DNA of 64,000 nt from Juglans regia. Its lineage: Eukaryota; Streptophyta; Magnoliopsida; Fagales; Juglandaceae. The stretch is taken from the NCBI RefSeq assembly GCF_001411555.2, contig NC_049902.1:14160237-14224236 (forward strand), written 5' to 3'. Under the pieces are notes generated by a model. It made no database searches and was not told the origin of the DNA. It saw only the letters and a program-made list of their open reading frames with translations. Of this stretch, positions 10,958-21,773 are shown one piece after another. Both the position numbers and the translations under genes were made by a program. The first letter of the stretch is position 1. Every line of letters starts with the position of its first letter.

Positions 10958-13057
10958 GAGCACTGGCAATGAACAAGCCATTGCCAAGTCCAAGTCTAAT
11001 TTGCATCTGATTTTGAGATAAAATCCCTGGCATTGGAATCGGCAAAGCCATAGTTTTCTAATTTTAGCTACAGTAAATTTCTCTCACTAGTCATACTTGC
11101 CGAGTACCTATAGAAAGAGCAAACATATATTTTATTGTTTCTGCTCTCTCCTTCCCTCGTGTTTTCCATTTCCCTCGTATTTGCCCTCGTTTCTCGTCTC
11201 TCATCTTTCCCCTTTCCCTCGCCATTTTTTTTTCTGCAGCTCAATCGCAGCTTCTCTCTCTCTGTCTCTCGTCTCTCCCTATTCTCTCTGTTTGCCATTT
11301 TTGTTTTCTGAAACTCCTCTTCCTCTTCTCTCCCTCTCTCGTCTCTCCCTCTTCGCTCCGTTTGCCATTTTTCAACCTCTGAAACTCGTCTCCCTCTTCT
11401 CTTCGTTTGCCATTTTCTTTTTCTGAAACTCCTCTCCCTCTTCTGTCTTCCTCAATTGATTTTCTCTCCGTTCTTGGGTCGATCTTCGACGGTTGTGCAA
11501 TTTCCCCCCCCCCTCTCTCTCTCCGTCGGCTTGGTTCAAGAACGCGACAGTCTCTCTTGATTTGGGTTGGTAAGACTACCGAAACTTTATTTGGGTAAGC
11601 TTTTCATTGTTGATTTTGAGTATGAATTTGTGAATTTGTGAAATGGGTGTGAATTTGTTTGGGTAGATGGTTATTATCGTTGCTGATTTTTCTACAGTTG
11701 GTATTGCTGATTCGTATTGAGTATTTTGAGTATGAATTCGTGTCCAGCCAAACCTCCTCTCAGATTCTTAGAGCTGAGAGCCCATATTTTTTTTTTTTTT
11801 GTGTTTTTGGTAACTACAATCCGTTGTAGTTATTAGAGTTGGTGTTGTTGTTTTCTGAAGTTGGTTGCTTGGTTCTGTATTGTTGTTGCTGTTGTTGCTA
11901 TTCTCTGAAGCTGGTTGCTGTTTTGTATTGTTGTTGCTGTTTTTTAAAGTTGGTTGCTTGGTTCTGTATTGTTGTTGCTGTTTTCTGAAGTTTGAATTCT
12001 TCTCATTGTAGTTGTTTTAAAACTACCCACCGATCCACATGGTTCATGTATTTGTGCCTTTGATCTTGGTATTGATGCATTCCATAATGAAGCTATTGTA
12101 AGGATTTTGGGCTGATTCAATGCATCTCATCAACAGATTTTCCCTAATTTAAGCTCTCCTTTCATGTAAGCATGCTTTAGGGTGTATCTATGTGTGTATG
12201 TTGTAGTATATGTATATGGGTAATGGCTTGGACGCTACATTAACGTTTGTGGCTATCTTGATCGATGGTTGCTTTCAATACCATTTGATCCCGGAAACTC
12301 CACATATGTTATTTGTTACAATTGTTAAGACACTTATAAAAAAAAACAAGTATATGTATGTGGGTATGTACGCATTTCTTTATGTGCAGAAGCTAAATCC
12401 TAATATTTTTTGCATGTATAACATGATTTGCTACTGATCAAAAAGAGATGAGTAGATAATATTGATTTGTGAGCATGCCTAATATTTGTGGGACTCTTGT
12501 AGCAGACTCTTTTGTATTTGCACTAAGTTTGGGACTGTGTTGCTGGACTTGAATGGGACTGTGTTGCTGGACTTGAATGAGATTGTGTTGGTATTTATTT
12601 GTGGGACTCTTTTGTATGGGACTGTGTTTCTGGTTTGTGTATGGTTTTGTGTATATAATGTGTATGGTTGGTATATGGTTATGTATATGGCTTGCTAGTT
12701 TCAGGTTCTTCTATTTCTTTCTCGTTTTTGATTCTACATTTTTTGTAACTTCTATATTTTTACTTCACATTTGGAACTTCTATATTTTTTGTAGATGAAA
12801 AATAATACGTTGATGAAAAAAATTAGTTGGGAAACAAAAATTTAAGTATCAAATTTAATTATTAATTAACATATGGTTAGTGTAATTGCAAAATGTGAAA
12901 AAAAAAATATTATTATTAAAATAATAATATTATATTAATATTTTGACTAATCTAATGGCTAGTCCAATGTGGATTCATCTAGCCAAAGATTAAGGCTATG
13001 GCCAAAACTTGAAATTCTAGCTATAATTTGGACTTGGCAATGGCATTGCCAATGCTC
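10958..13057. mobile_element. PIF/Harbinger-like nonautonomous DNA transposon (2.1 kb)
   Basis: The ends are inverted: gagcactggcaatga at 10958 and gcattgccaatgctc at 13057. Sub-terminal cttggcaatgg-type motifs are also inverted. A 3-bp TTA flanks both sides (10955-10957, 13058-13060). TIRs beginning GAGCATTGGCAATG with TTA/TAA duplications are characteristic of PIF/Harbinger and Tourist-like elements. The interior has no transposase. It has a pyrimidine-rich leader-like stretch (11130-11520) in which a unit of about 60-80 bp (ctctctccctcttc ... gtttgccatttt ... tctgaaactc) recurs about four times. A GTTG-rich segment (11820-12010) follows. It looks like a deletion derivative that kept a 5' untranslated region. 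An autonomous partner elsewhere is presumed. Confidence 0.8.
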
Positions 13058-14347
13058 TTACGTGGGCCATTTGTTTTTTTCTTCGGTATAGCTTGTAATA
13101 TGTTGGCTTGGTTTTAATTTGGTCTTTGTTTTACATGGTTGCCACTTATGTTTTTATAGAGTTTAAATTATATTAAGTATTCATTTATGACTTGATTATG
13201 ATAATATATTACAAGAGTTTGAATTTTAAGTATAATCAAGTTTGATTAGCAGAAAGAATTTTCATTAGTTATTTTGTCAAATTTTGATAAAAAAATTATT
13301 ATGTTATGTTGTTAATTTGAAAGGAAAGGAATATGTGATGACTTTTTAAATAATATTACTATTTATTAATTTTAGTATATATATAATACTTATTAAATTA
13401 TTTCTATTAAATTATTCTCTATGATATCAATTTAATTAAGTAGAATGCTACGACACATTTTCTAGGAAATTAATGAAATATGGTATTTCGTATAGGTAAA
13501 CAATCTACGTAGTGAGATTTTGAAAATATCGATATGAGATAAGGAGCTTGATCATAAATTAGGATATCACATTAGTTAGTTAGATTATTGTTAAAATTTG
13601 TTATTGGATAGCCACTTTTTATGTATCACGTGTGCCTCATTATATACAAGCATGTCATTCAACATACCATACGAACATGTCAACTTTTCTGCATCATGTT
13701 TAGATTAGCATTTTACAGTTATATATGTATGTTATGCATCTCATGTCGCATAAGACATGTAAACTTTTTAAGTTCAAGTGCAATATAATATCATATTAGT
13801 TCAATCAGAGACCATTCAGATGCATGGTATTCATGTAGTTTCAGGGTGGATGTGCAAGCCACAAACTCAAACGTGGTCCATCGTAGTAAGAACAATCAGA
13901 TTAGTCAGTTAATTAAGATAAATCAAGACAATTCATGCATAGCATAAGCATGAATATGAACAATCATGATTTTTAATTCTCAGAATAAAAACTTTTATGA
14001 AAACCTTACGTTTATTATGTTTATGTTCTGATGGGTTTCTTATCGAGTTTTTGACTCATTTTAGTTTTATTTTATATTTCTTTAACCACCTAGGTGAGGA
14101 TGATGAACACGAGAAGGCGAAACAGGATTAGATGGTCAATTAATTAAATTCTAGACTTCTTAAAATAAATTATTTTTTTATGACATAAATTTTATTTAGT
14201 TGTTTCATTTAGTTTTATTTGGAGACATTTTTTTATTAAAACATTTTTTTATGAAATAATTATTTATTTTATTAAATATGAAATCTCTTGCCGGACTATT
14301 TTTATGAAAACATGTGACACCCATAGCCTATGGAAAGGGGTATTACA
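13058..14347 (+). repeat. gypsy 5' LTR, piece 3 (3' end of LTR)
   Basis: It matches 47235-47887 and 61930-62375 and ends with ggaaaggggtattaca, directly before the primer site. The uninterrupted motif gcattttacagttatat at 13708-13724 is the empty counterpart of the LINE1 target site. Near the 3' end is the tcgagtttttgactcatttt block seen close to the ends of several other LTRs in this window. It is AT-rich, with no coding frame. Confidence 0.8.
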
Positions 14348-14350
14348 ATT

Positions 14351-14363
14351 TGGTATCAGAGTC
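14351..14363 (+). promoter_or_regulatory. gypsy primer-binding site
   Basis: The motif tggtatcagagtc lies 3 bp inside the LTR end TATTACA. It matches the TGGTATCAGAGCC consensus complementary to the 3' end of initiator tRNA-Met, the usual primer for plant gypsy elements. One base differs from the consensus. Confidence 0.92.
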
Positions 14364-14595
14364 GGTCGAGAGATTCTGTAGACTTTTTCAAAAACAAAAA
14401 CTTTGTAGAAATAATTCTAGAATTAGGTTACCTAGGATGCCTCCTGGCTTGTTCGAGAGTAATTGAGGCTTCTGTTTAGGGTTGAGTACTTCATAACTCT
14501 TACTAGTTAACAATATTTTTGTTGTTGTTGTTATTATTATTATTACATTTGATGAAATACTAGTCAATTGTTACTATGACATCTTGCCTTAGATA

Positions 14596-15606
14596 TTGGC
14601 CTCTGGCATTAGAAATCTCCCAAACCGAGAGGGATCTTCTAGATCTACCCAGAATGAGAATGATTACCTAGATCCTCTTGTCGCGGCAATGACCCAATTT
14701 TTCAATCAATGGTTAGTGGCCAGTTTGCGGCACCTAGAGCCCCTCAAGTTGGTTGCACCTTGGAACAGTTTTCTCGCCAGCACGCCTTACTTTTGACAGT
14801 AAGTTAAATTCCATGGACATCGTCAGTAAGATTGAAAGTATGAAACAGATTTTTGAAGCGCTCTACTACAAGGATGATCAGGAGTTGAAATATGCCTCTT
14901 ACAACTTGACAGACATGGCAAACCAATGGTGGAAGTCGACTCGGGCATTACTGCAATTAGAGTTAGGGAAGCAACACCCATTTCCTGGGAGCATTTTAAG
15001 AGTTGATTTCTCGATCACTTCTTCCCACAAACCCTTCAGGAATCTAGAGCTCGTTAGTTTATAGACTTCACTCAGGGAGTAATGACGGTAGCACAGTATA
15101 CTACGAGATTTATGGAGTTGTCCCGCTTTGCCAGTTACTTAATTCTGGGTGAGGAGAAAAAAGCTGAAAAGTTTGAGAGCAGTCTAGATTGCAGGATTAG
15201 GAAGTGTGTACGTGCTCATAGGATTCCAAGTTTCATAGAGCTAGTCACCTGAGCTACCATTGTTGAAGAAGACATTCAAGAGAATATCAACTACAACAAT
15301 CAAAAGAAGTGCTAGCAACTCCAATGGATGTCACATAAAGACAAGAGGCCTCACAGTGAGAACCGTCAAAGGCCACCATCAACAAGACAAACTTCCCCTA
15401 CGTTCCAAACATGTGGAAAAATACATTTGGGAAAATGTCTATATGGCCAAAACGTGTGCTTCAAGTGCTGGAAGGCGAACCATCTAGCTCGTGACTGCCC
15501 TATAAAGAAACCATGGGAACTAGGAAGGAGCATAGGACATAAGGTGACAACTACGGCACGAGTATATTCTCTCACCCCTGATGACGCTATAACGATGTAG
15601 TCACAG
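14596..15606 (+). pseudogene. gypsy gag with zinc knuckle
   Basis: The frame starts MASGIRNLPNREGSS and passes, through frame changes, into a capsid domain. Landmarks are SKIESMKQIFEALYYKDDQE, ANQWWKSTRALLQLE, FIDFTQGVMTVAQYTTRFME and LSRFASYLILGEE. An intact CCHC knuckle follows, CFKCWKANHLARDCP (spacing C-x2-C-x4-H-x4-C), at about 15460-15510. This is the Retrotrans_gag family, which builds the particle and binds genomic RNA. Stops at about 15061, 15250 and 15314 and shifts near 14790 and 15000 disable it. About 240 bp of leader separate it from the primer site. Knuckle and capsid style fit a chromovirus of the Tekay/Del type, but I cannot confirm the lineage. Confidence 0.88.
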
Positions 15607-15698
15607 GTACCTTTCCTTATCCTAAGTTTAGATATGAATGTAGTATGATGCATATATTATATGATCTTTATAGTTCTAAGTCATTATGACATTCATAG
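15607..15698 (+). other. candidate 92-bp intron between gag and protease
   Basis: The coding similarity of gag stops at a cacag|gtacct junction and that of protease resumes after cattcatag. The 92 bp between begin GT, end AG, are AT-rich and contain stops in the relevant frame. Most plant gypsy elements run gag straight into the VTGT...LFDSGATHSF protease region with no such insert. It could be a spliced intron or a small random insertion. Confidence 0.35.
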
Positions 15699-15992
15699 GT
15701 ACATATCGTTATTTCACGTCAGGCCTACATTTTATTCGATTCTGGTGCAACTCATTCTTTCATTTTTAATCATTATGCACCTTGGACTGAAAAGATACCT
15801 AAGCCACTAGAACCTCATATGTCTGTTGCTATGCCCTTGGGAAAGCATATCATTTGCAATTCTGTTATGGTAGGATGTCCAATAGAAATTCAAGGGGGAT
15901 TCTATATGTAGACTTGTTCATATTTAATATATCTGGATTTGATGTAATTCTGGGAATGGACTGGTTGCCCTAGAATGGTGCCTATGTAGATT
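15699..15992 (+). pseudogene. gypsy aspartic protease, interrupted by LTR B
   Basis: The sequence encodes VISRQAYILFDSGATHSFIF, with the catalytic DSGA, then PLEPHMSVAMPLGK and FDVILGMDWLP, then a stop, then NGAYVDCF. Solo LTR B enters immediately after this, and the frame resumes at 19859 with the VVFKSTDGEEF-like segment that normally follows VDC. A frameshift lies near 15900. Retropepsin would process the Gag-Pol polyprotein. The DSGA is preserved but the frame is not. Confidence 0.85.
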
Positions 15993-15997
15993 GTTTT

Positions 15998-18900
15998 TGT
16001 AACAGCCTGCTAAAAATTCATTGGTGGAATTTCTATTGACTTTAGGAATCTTTTGAAAAACCCATAAGTTTTTACGAGTTGACCAATCGCTCAGATTTTA
16101 GTCTGTCGTCATAATTAGTGTTATCACTCACTATGGTGCTAGATTTGTGAGTTTAATTATTTGAGAAAGTTAGAAGTGTCAGAATGCGTTATGGTCTGCG
16201 CCATTAGACTCAGTGGATTATTTAGGATTTTATGGCTCAATAACCATTTTTCATAATTCCGGACGAAACGTCTGTTGGAAATTGTGAAATTATTTTTAGG
16301 GGCACTTCGGGATTGAATTTCGGTAAACGATTTTCACTATAGGTTAATATGGATATTTAGAATTTTTCAATACTAAGTTTATTATGCATTTTTTTGGAGT
16401 GAATAGTAACCTCGATAAGCGCACCCAGTGCAGTGTTTTCAAAATCACAGTGCGAAATGTCCAAATTAGGTTGGAGGAGTTTTATTTGGACACTTGGCAA
16501 TATCTTAGCCACACATAGTGAATAATATTAGAGACTTGGTACAAAGAGGAACCATTAGATGGATTTGTGAAGGAAGTCAAGGTGTGAGATCAACTAAATT
16601 GTGCTAGACCAAAGAGGATTTCAACCCTAGCAAAATCCTCAATGGTTGGAATCCAATTGAAAGCCCAAAAGCTTGGTTAAAACCGAAATCCTAAACGGTT
16701 TCCCCAAACCCTAAAGTTGGTCTCCAAACCCTTTTTAACCCGATTTCTAGCATTGTGTTTAATCACTTGATTAAATCACTTCCACATGCTATTAATTAAT
16801 CAAATCCTTGTTATGACATCATTATCCAACCTTTTAAACCTTCGAAATTTGATTGGGCCAAGAAAAATTGATTTTGGGCTTGATAGCATCTCAAACCCTA
16901 ACCAAACCCCCTTTAAACCCCAAATTGAAGCCCACTTGGTGGGGCCCACCAAGGCCCACGAAATTGGCCACCTTGGCAAAGCTTCTTGGAGAAGTTTCCT
17001 CCCCCACATGGCAGACCATCCACTGCCATTGGCTGCACCCAATAGTGCCTTGATGTGAAGGAGAAATCCACTCCATCAACCTCCATCTTTCACAGCTGCT
17101 GCAGGCAGTCTTTGCCCCTCACTATTCTCCACTTTATGTCACATAGCCACCTCCAATCAAGGGTCATTCAAGCCCATTACTTCCCTCTCCAGAAGTCTAA
17201 AGTCGTGCAAGATACACTTTAGACCCTTTTTTATCACTTCTTTCCCCCGTTCTTAGAGAGAAACCCTAAAGAACTCTCTCGGGCAGATTTCTGGGTCTTT
17301 TTGCGTGGCCATTTATGACCCTTTGTAAGTATTTTCACACGATGGTTCCTTCACATAAGTTGTTCTTCTTTGAGTGTAGTTTTCGTAGATATCTTATTAG
17401 TCTCATTCCATGCTCATTTGATTGGTCAAAAGTATTTTTTAACCATGGAAAGGTCATTCTAGGCGTGAAACTGGAGAGTATGATATGTTTTGGAATTTTT
17501 GACCAAGCTAATGGACTTATCTTGGTCCGAAAATTTTATGGAGTGTTGTTAGCATGTTTTTATGAACGTTCATTGAGGTTTTGTAGCATGGATAAAGCTT
17601 TTGATGATAGATTTCCTTGGAGTTAGAAACTTGAAAACTGGAAGTTGAAAAACAGTTTTTGTTTTGTGAAAGTTGTAATATTTCGGGGTTTGATCTTATT
17701 CCAAAGGTTTTGATATTTTTATATGATGATCCTAAGCCTCTTATATACAAGTTAGGATGATATTTTGAAGATATTTAGTATTATTTTTAAAGGTATGATT
17801 TTTCTACGCAAGAGGATTTCGGTTAGGCCTAAGATTTGATGTTTTTGGGTTAGATCCATGTTTTATTGAGTTTAGGCCATGTGATTTTAAGTTTGATGGT
17901 TGGATCTTCTTTAGGAAACATTTTTAAATCATGTGATGTGTTAGTTTGAAGATCACAAGTCATTAAGCCATGGATCAAGAGATTGATCAAAGTTAGTTGG
18001 GAAAAACAGTTTCTGTTTTGGACTAAGTTTAAAACCAAAAACTCCAAGTGTTGTTTTGTGATTTTTGGTGAGTTTTGTTTGATGATTTAAAGCATTTTTT
18101 TATCTTAGGATGATGTTATGAATATGTTAGAGGTAAGATTTGATTTTTTTGGAATTCTTGGAGATGTTTTTATTAAGGTCAAAACTTGTGATTTAAGGTT
18201 TACTTTTTGTTAAAAAGTTTGGGACTTTTTACAAAAAGTTTGGTGTTGATAATTAGCTTTTTCTTAATGGATAAGTTTTTGAATGTGCTTTTAAACTTAG
18301 GATAGGAATATCTTTATTACAAGATTTTGGTTTAATCATGAGTTTTGAAACTTGAAAGAATTGCAACCAAAATCAAGACAAATGGCCTATGTAGGTTTCG
18401 GCCATAGTGAGTTTTCTATAGTTGTGATTGGTTTTAAATTTTTCTGATTTGTTATTTGAGTTTGGGACAAAATTTACATGAGGAATGTAAATTTTGGTAA
18501 TTTTTGGAATTAGGATGTGAAATCCTTAAGTTAAGGGTAAAATGGTCATTTGCCCACATGTGGAAGGTAAAATGATAATTTTACTCTAAGTTGTCTCTTT
18601 TCACATTTATAATTGTTAGTAATTAATTTCTAACTTTTAGAATACCCTCTTACAGTTCCTCGTGTTTCGCATTTTATTCTAGTAGAACGAGACGATCGAG
18701 GTAAGTTAGCTTTTAACTTACTATCAGTTTAATGTGTATGTGTGAAAAGTAAGAGAACTAAATTGTATGTATGCATGTTATCATATGTGTTATGCCAAGT
18801 CATTACATATTTATCTGTTACACAGAATTTATTTTGTCATGAATTATTCATCTGTTGCACAAGATATTCTGTCACGTATTGCTATACATTGCAAGTATGT

Positions 18901-19853
18901 CATGTTGAGTTAAGTATGCCATCTGTTACATGTATTTCATGTCACGTAATATTCATTCTCATATGTTACACCATGTTAAGAAATGTTGTCTATTATATGG
19001 TATGTCATGTTACGAAATGTTGCATGTTACATGTATGCCATGTTATGAAATGTACTTTGTTACATTTATGTCTTGAAGTATGTCATGTCTGTCATCTTAC
19101 GTTCATGTCACGTTCATGTTACGTCACGTTACGAAATGTCATGTATGCCAGTTAAGTTATTCATGTCAATAACGATCCTAAGCGCTAAGATGGGGTAATA
19201 TCTTAGTGGAACTCCTTTGTTCACGCTGGAGTGTCTAAATAGGTGTGAAATTTCCTGGGTTGACGAAGTACAGTCAACAGGTAGCGAATGAGGCCTAATT
19301 AGCTAGTCACCGGAGCGCGCCAGGCACTAACGCTGATGGTGCCACACATTATGTTACGTGTGTCCACAGCAAGTGTGGCGCAAACAAATAAGTCATGGGG
19401 CCACAACAATTGTGGAGCACACACCATTCCCCCCGAATGGTAGATTTTGTTATAGGATCTGAAGGAGAACCGGGAATCGACCAACTGGAAATGGTCGACT
19501 AAGCGACGGTGTGACGTAGATGGTATTACAATAGTTACCTCAGATTACTACTTGTATTTGTGGAGTTCAATCTCCAGCACTCTTTTGATCACAACCTTAT
19601 GGACTATTATTGTGATCTTAGTTGTTTAGTATGTCGTTAAGTATGGAGTATGTTTTAAGTATATGAGATATTTTAGTTTGGTGCATTGTATTGCTAAAAA
19701 AAAAAATTATCCGCTGTGAATATTGCATAATGCTAGATGCATGTTAGAAATATTGCATCTTATATGTCATGAACGGAGGCAGGTAACCTTGTGTTGCATG
19801 TCTCAACGCTTTAAATGTCCGTCCGATCCCAAGCGGAATCTGGGGGTGTCACA
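15998..19853 (+). mobile_element. Solo LTR B (same family as A, C, D)
   Basis: TGTAACAGCC ... GTGTCACA, 3856 bp, is flanked by a perfect gtttt duplication (15993-15997 and 19854-19858) and splits the gypsy protease region cleanly. It aligns with C and D along its length. It lacks about 620 bp that D has at 60340-60980: in B, gtggagcacacaccattccc runs straight on, which removes most of the hairpin and GAAC arrays. No internal retrotransposon domains are present. The open frame at 17315-17626 is not matched by a frame of known function and is not called. Confidence 0.93.
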
Positions 19854-19858
19854 GTTTT

Positions 19859-21350
19859 AATAAGAGAGTAGTCTTTAAATCCACAGATGGAGAGGAGTTT
19901 AGTTTTCAGTCATCAAGAGAAAGTTATCCTCCTCGTATAAACTCAGTAATGCAAGCCACTCTATTATTGAGACAAGGGTGCACGTGATTTCTAGCAAGTT
20001 TGGTTTCACCACTTGCAGATGAACTCAAAGTTGAGGACATAAAGGTAGTTAGAGAACTTAGAGACATGTTTCTTGAGGATCTTTCAAGGTTACCTCTAGA
20101 TAATGAAATGGAGTTTGCAATTGATCTCACACCCAAAACAACACCTATATCCAAGGCACCTTATCGCATGGCTCTGATTTAGCTAAAGGAGCTCAAGGAT
20201 CAGTTATTGGAAAAAGGTTTCATATGCCTTGGTGTATCCCCATGGGGAGCTCTAGTGCTTTTCTTGAAGAAGAATGATGGGTTTATGCTATTATGTATTG
20301 ACTACAGGGAATTAAATAAGGTGACTATAAATAACAGATACCCTCTACCACCGATAGACGACTTATTTGATCAGTTATACGGAGCACAAGTCTTTTCCAA
20401 GATAGATTTGTGATCTGTATATAATCAATTGAAGGTTAAGGAGACAGATGTGTAGAATACATCTTTTCGGATACGGTATGGGTATTACAAATTAATTATT
20501 ATGCCCTTTGATTTAACTAATGCCCCCGCAGCTTTCATGGACCTTATGAATTGGGTATTTAAGAATTATTTTGACTAGTTTGCTATAGTTTTTATTGACG
20601 ATATTCTCATTTACTCTCAATAGAGAACATGAGGATCACTTGAGGATTGCCCTTAAGACAATAAGAGAGAAGAAGTTGTATGTGAAATTTAAGAAGTGAT
20701 AGTTTTGGTTACAAGAGATCGCCTTTTTAGGACATGTGGTGTCAGTGAAAGGAATTTCAGTGGACCAGGCAATGGTGAAATGGGCCAAGCCTGGTAATGC
20801 TAATAAAATACAAAGTTTCTTAGACCTTGTTGGTTTGTATAGGAGATTCATAGAAGGGTTTTCAAATATTGCAGCTCCGATGACAAAGTTGGCAAGAAAG
20901 CATGAGAAGTTTTTATAGACAAATGAGTGTGAGAAGTGCTTTCAAGAATTGAAGAAAAGACTAGTGATTGCACGGGTTCTTACAATCTCCTCTAGAGATG
21001 GAGGATTTGTTATATACAGGGATGCTTTACTTAAGGGTTTAAATTGTGTTTTAATGCAGAATAGGAAAGTTATTGCATGCGGCTACCGACAGTTGAAAAA
21101 TTATGAGCAGAATTACCCGACCCACGATTTGGAACTCGCAGCAGTGGTGTTTGCTTTGAAAATATGGAGACATTATCTTTATGGTGAGAGGTGCGAGATT
21201 TATACCGACCATAGAAGCCTGAAATATTTATTCACATAGAAAGAGCTGAATATGAGACAACATAGATGGTTAGAACTCATCAAGGACTATGATTGTGGTG
21301 TTAACTACCATCTAGGCATGGAAAATGTTGTAGCAGATGCACTTAGTTGA
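19859..21350 (+). pseudogene. gypsy reverse transcriptase and RNase H
   Basis: After the protease tail the RT reads [20 protein letters not shown] and [18 protein letters not shown], then [37 protein letters not shown] and [17 protein letters not shown]. The catalytic motif is VFIDDILIYS with both aspartates kept. FLGHVVSVKGISVD and FLDLVGLYRRFIEGFSNIA follow. RNase H shows [40 protein letters not shown] and NVVADALS, so the D-E-D-D set is kept. Several in-frame stops (about 20179, 20411, 20452, 20573, 20916 and 21237) and frame changes make it inactive. Motif style is Ty3/gypsy (Metaviridae). Residues are only mildly eroded despite the stops. Confidence 0.92.
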
Positions 21351-21459
21351 AAATCATCCTCTAGTACCCCGTCTAGGACATACACACCCCAAAAGCATAT
21401 ACTATTGGACATGGAGCGAGTAGGTATTGAGGAACCTAGGACGCTTGATCCAAAATAAA

Positions 21460-21773
21460 TAGTTTGACCTTAGATTCAACATTCATAGATCAAATTAAGG
21501 TCGCCAAAGCTAGTGATACAGAGTTGTTGAGGATTAAAGGGAAAATATCATAAGGTAAGAGACTTGGATTATTTAGTATCAAAAGATGGCACCCTGAGAT
21601 TTGTTGGAAGATTAAGTGTACCAAATGATAGAGAAATCAAATATTTGCTTTTGAGAGAAGCTCATCATTCGCTGTATATAGTTCATCTGGGGAGTACCAA
21701 GATGTACCAGGATTTAAAACAACACTTTTGGTGGAATGGGATGAAGCGAGAGATAGTGGCTTATATAGCGCAA
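21460..21773 (+). pseudogene. gypsy integrase, zinc-binding N-terminal part
   Basis: It encodes GTLRFVGRLSVPNDREIKYL, then LLREAHHSLYIVHLGSTKMY, then QDLKQHFWWNGMKREIVAYI, then AQC, and is cut by LTR F inside the HHCC zinc finger. Beyond LTR F the frame continues as CLTYQQVK at 24679. The histidines are present, but the last cysteine of the finger has become tyrosine. This is the integrase_H2C2 domain of gypsy elements, which would bind LTR ends. Confidence 0.88.

Noticed and set aside
18742..19155. 137-codon Cys/Val-rich frame in LTR B (and its counterparts at 52479-52847 and 59700-60120)
   Set aside because: It follows the degenerate ATG/TGTTACATG array and has no start context or domain. 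Frames in the copies are shifted relative to each other.
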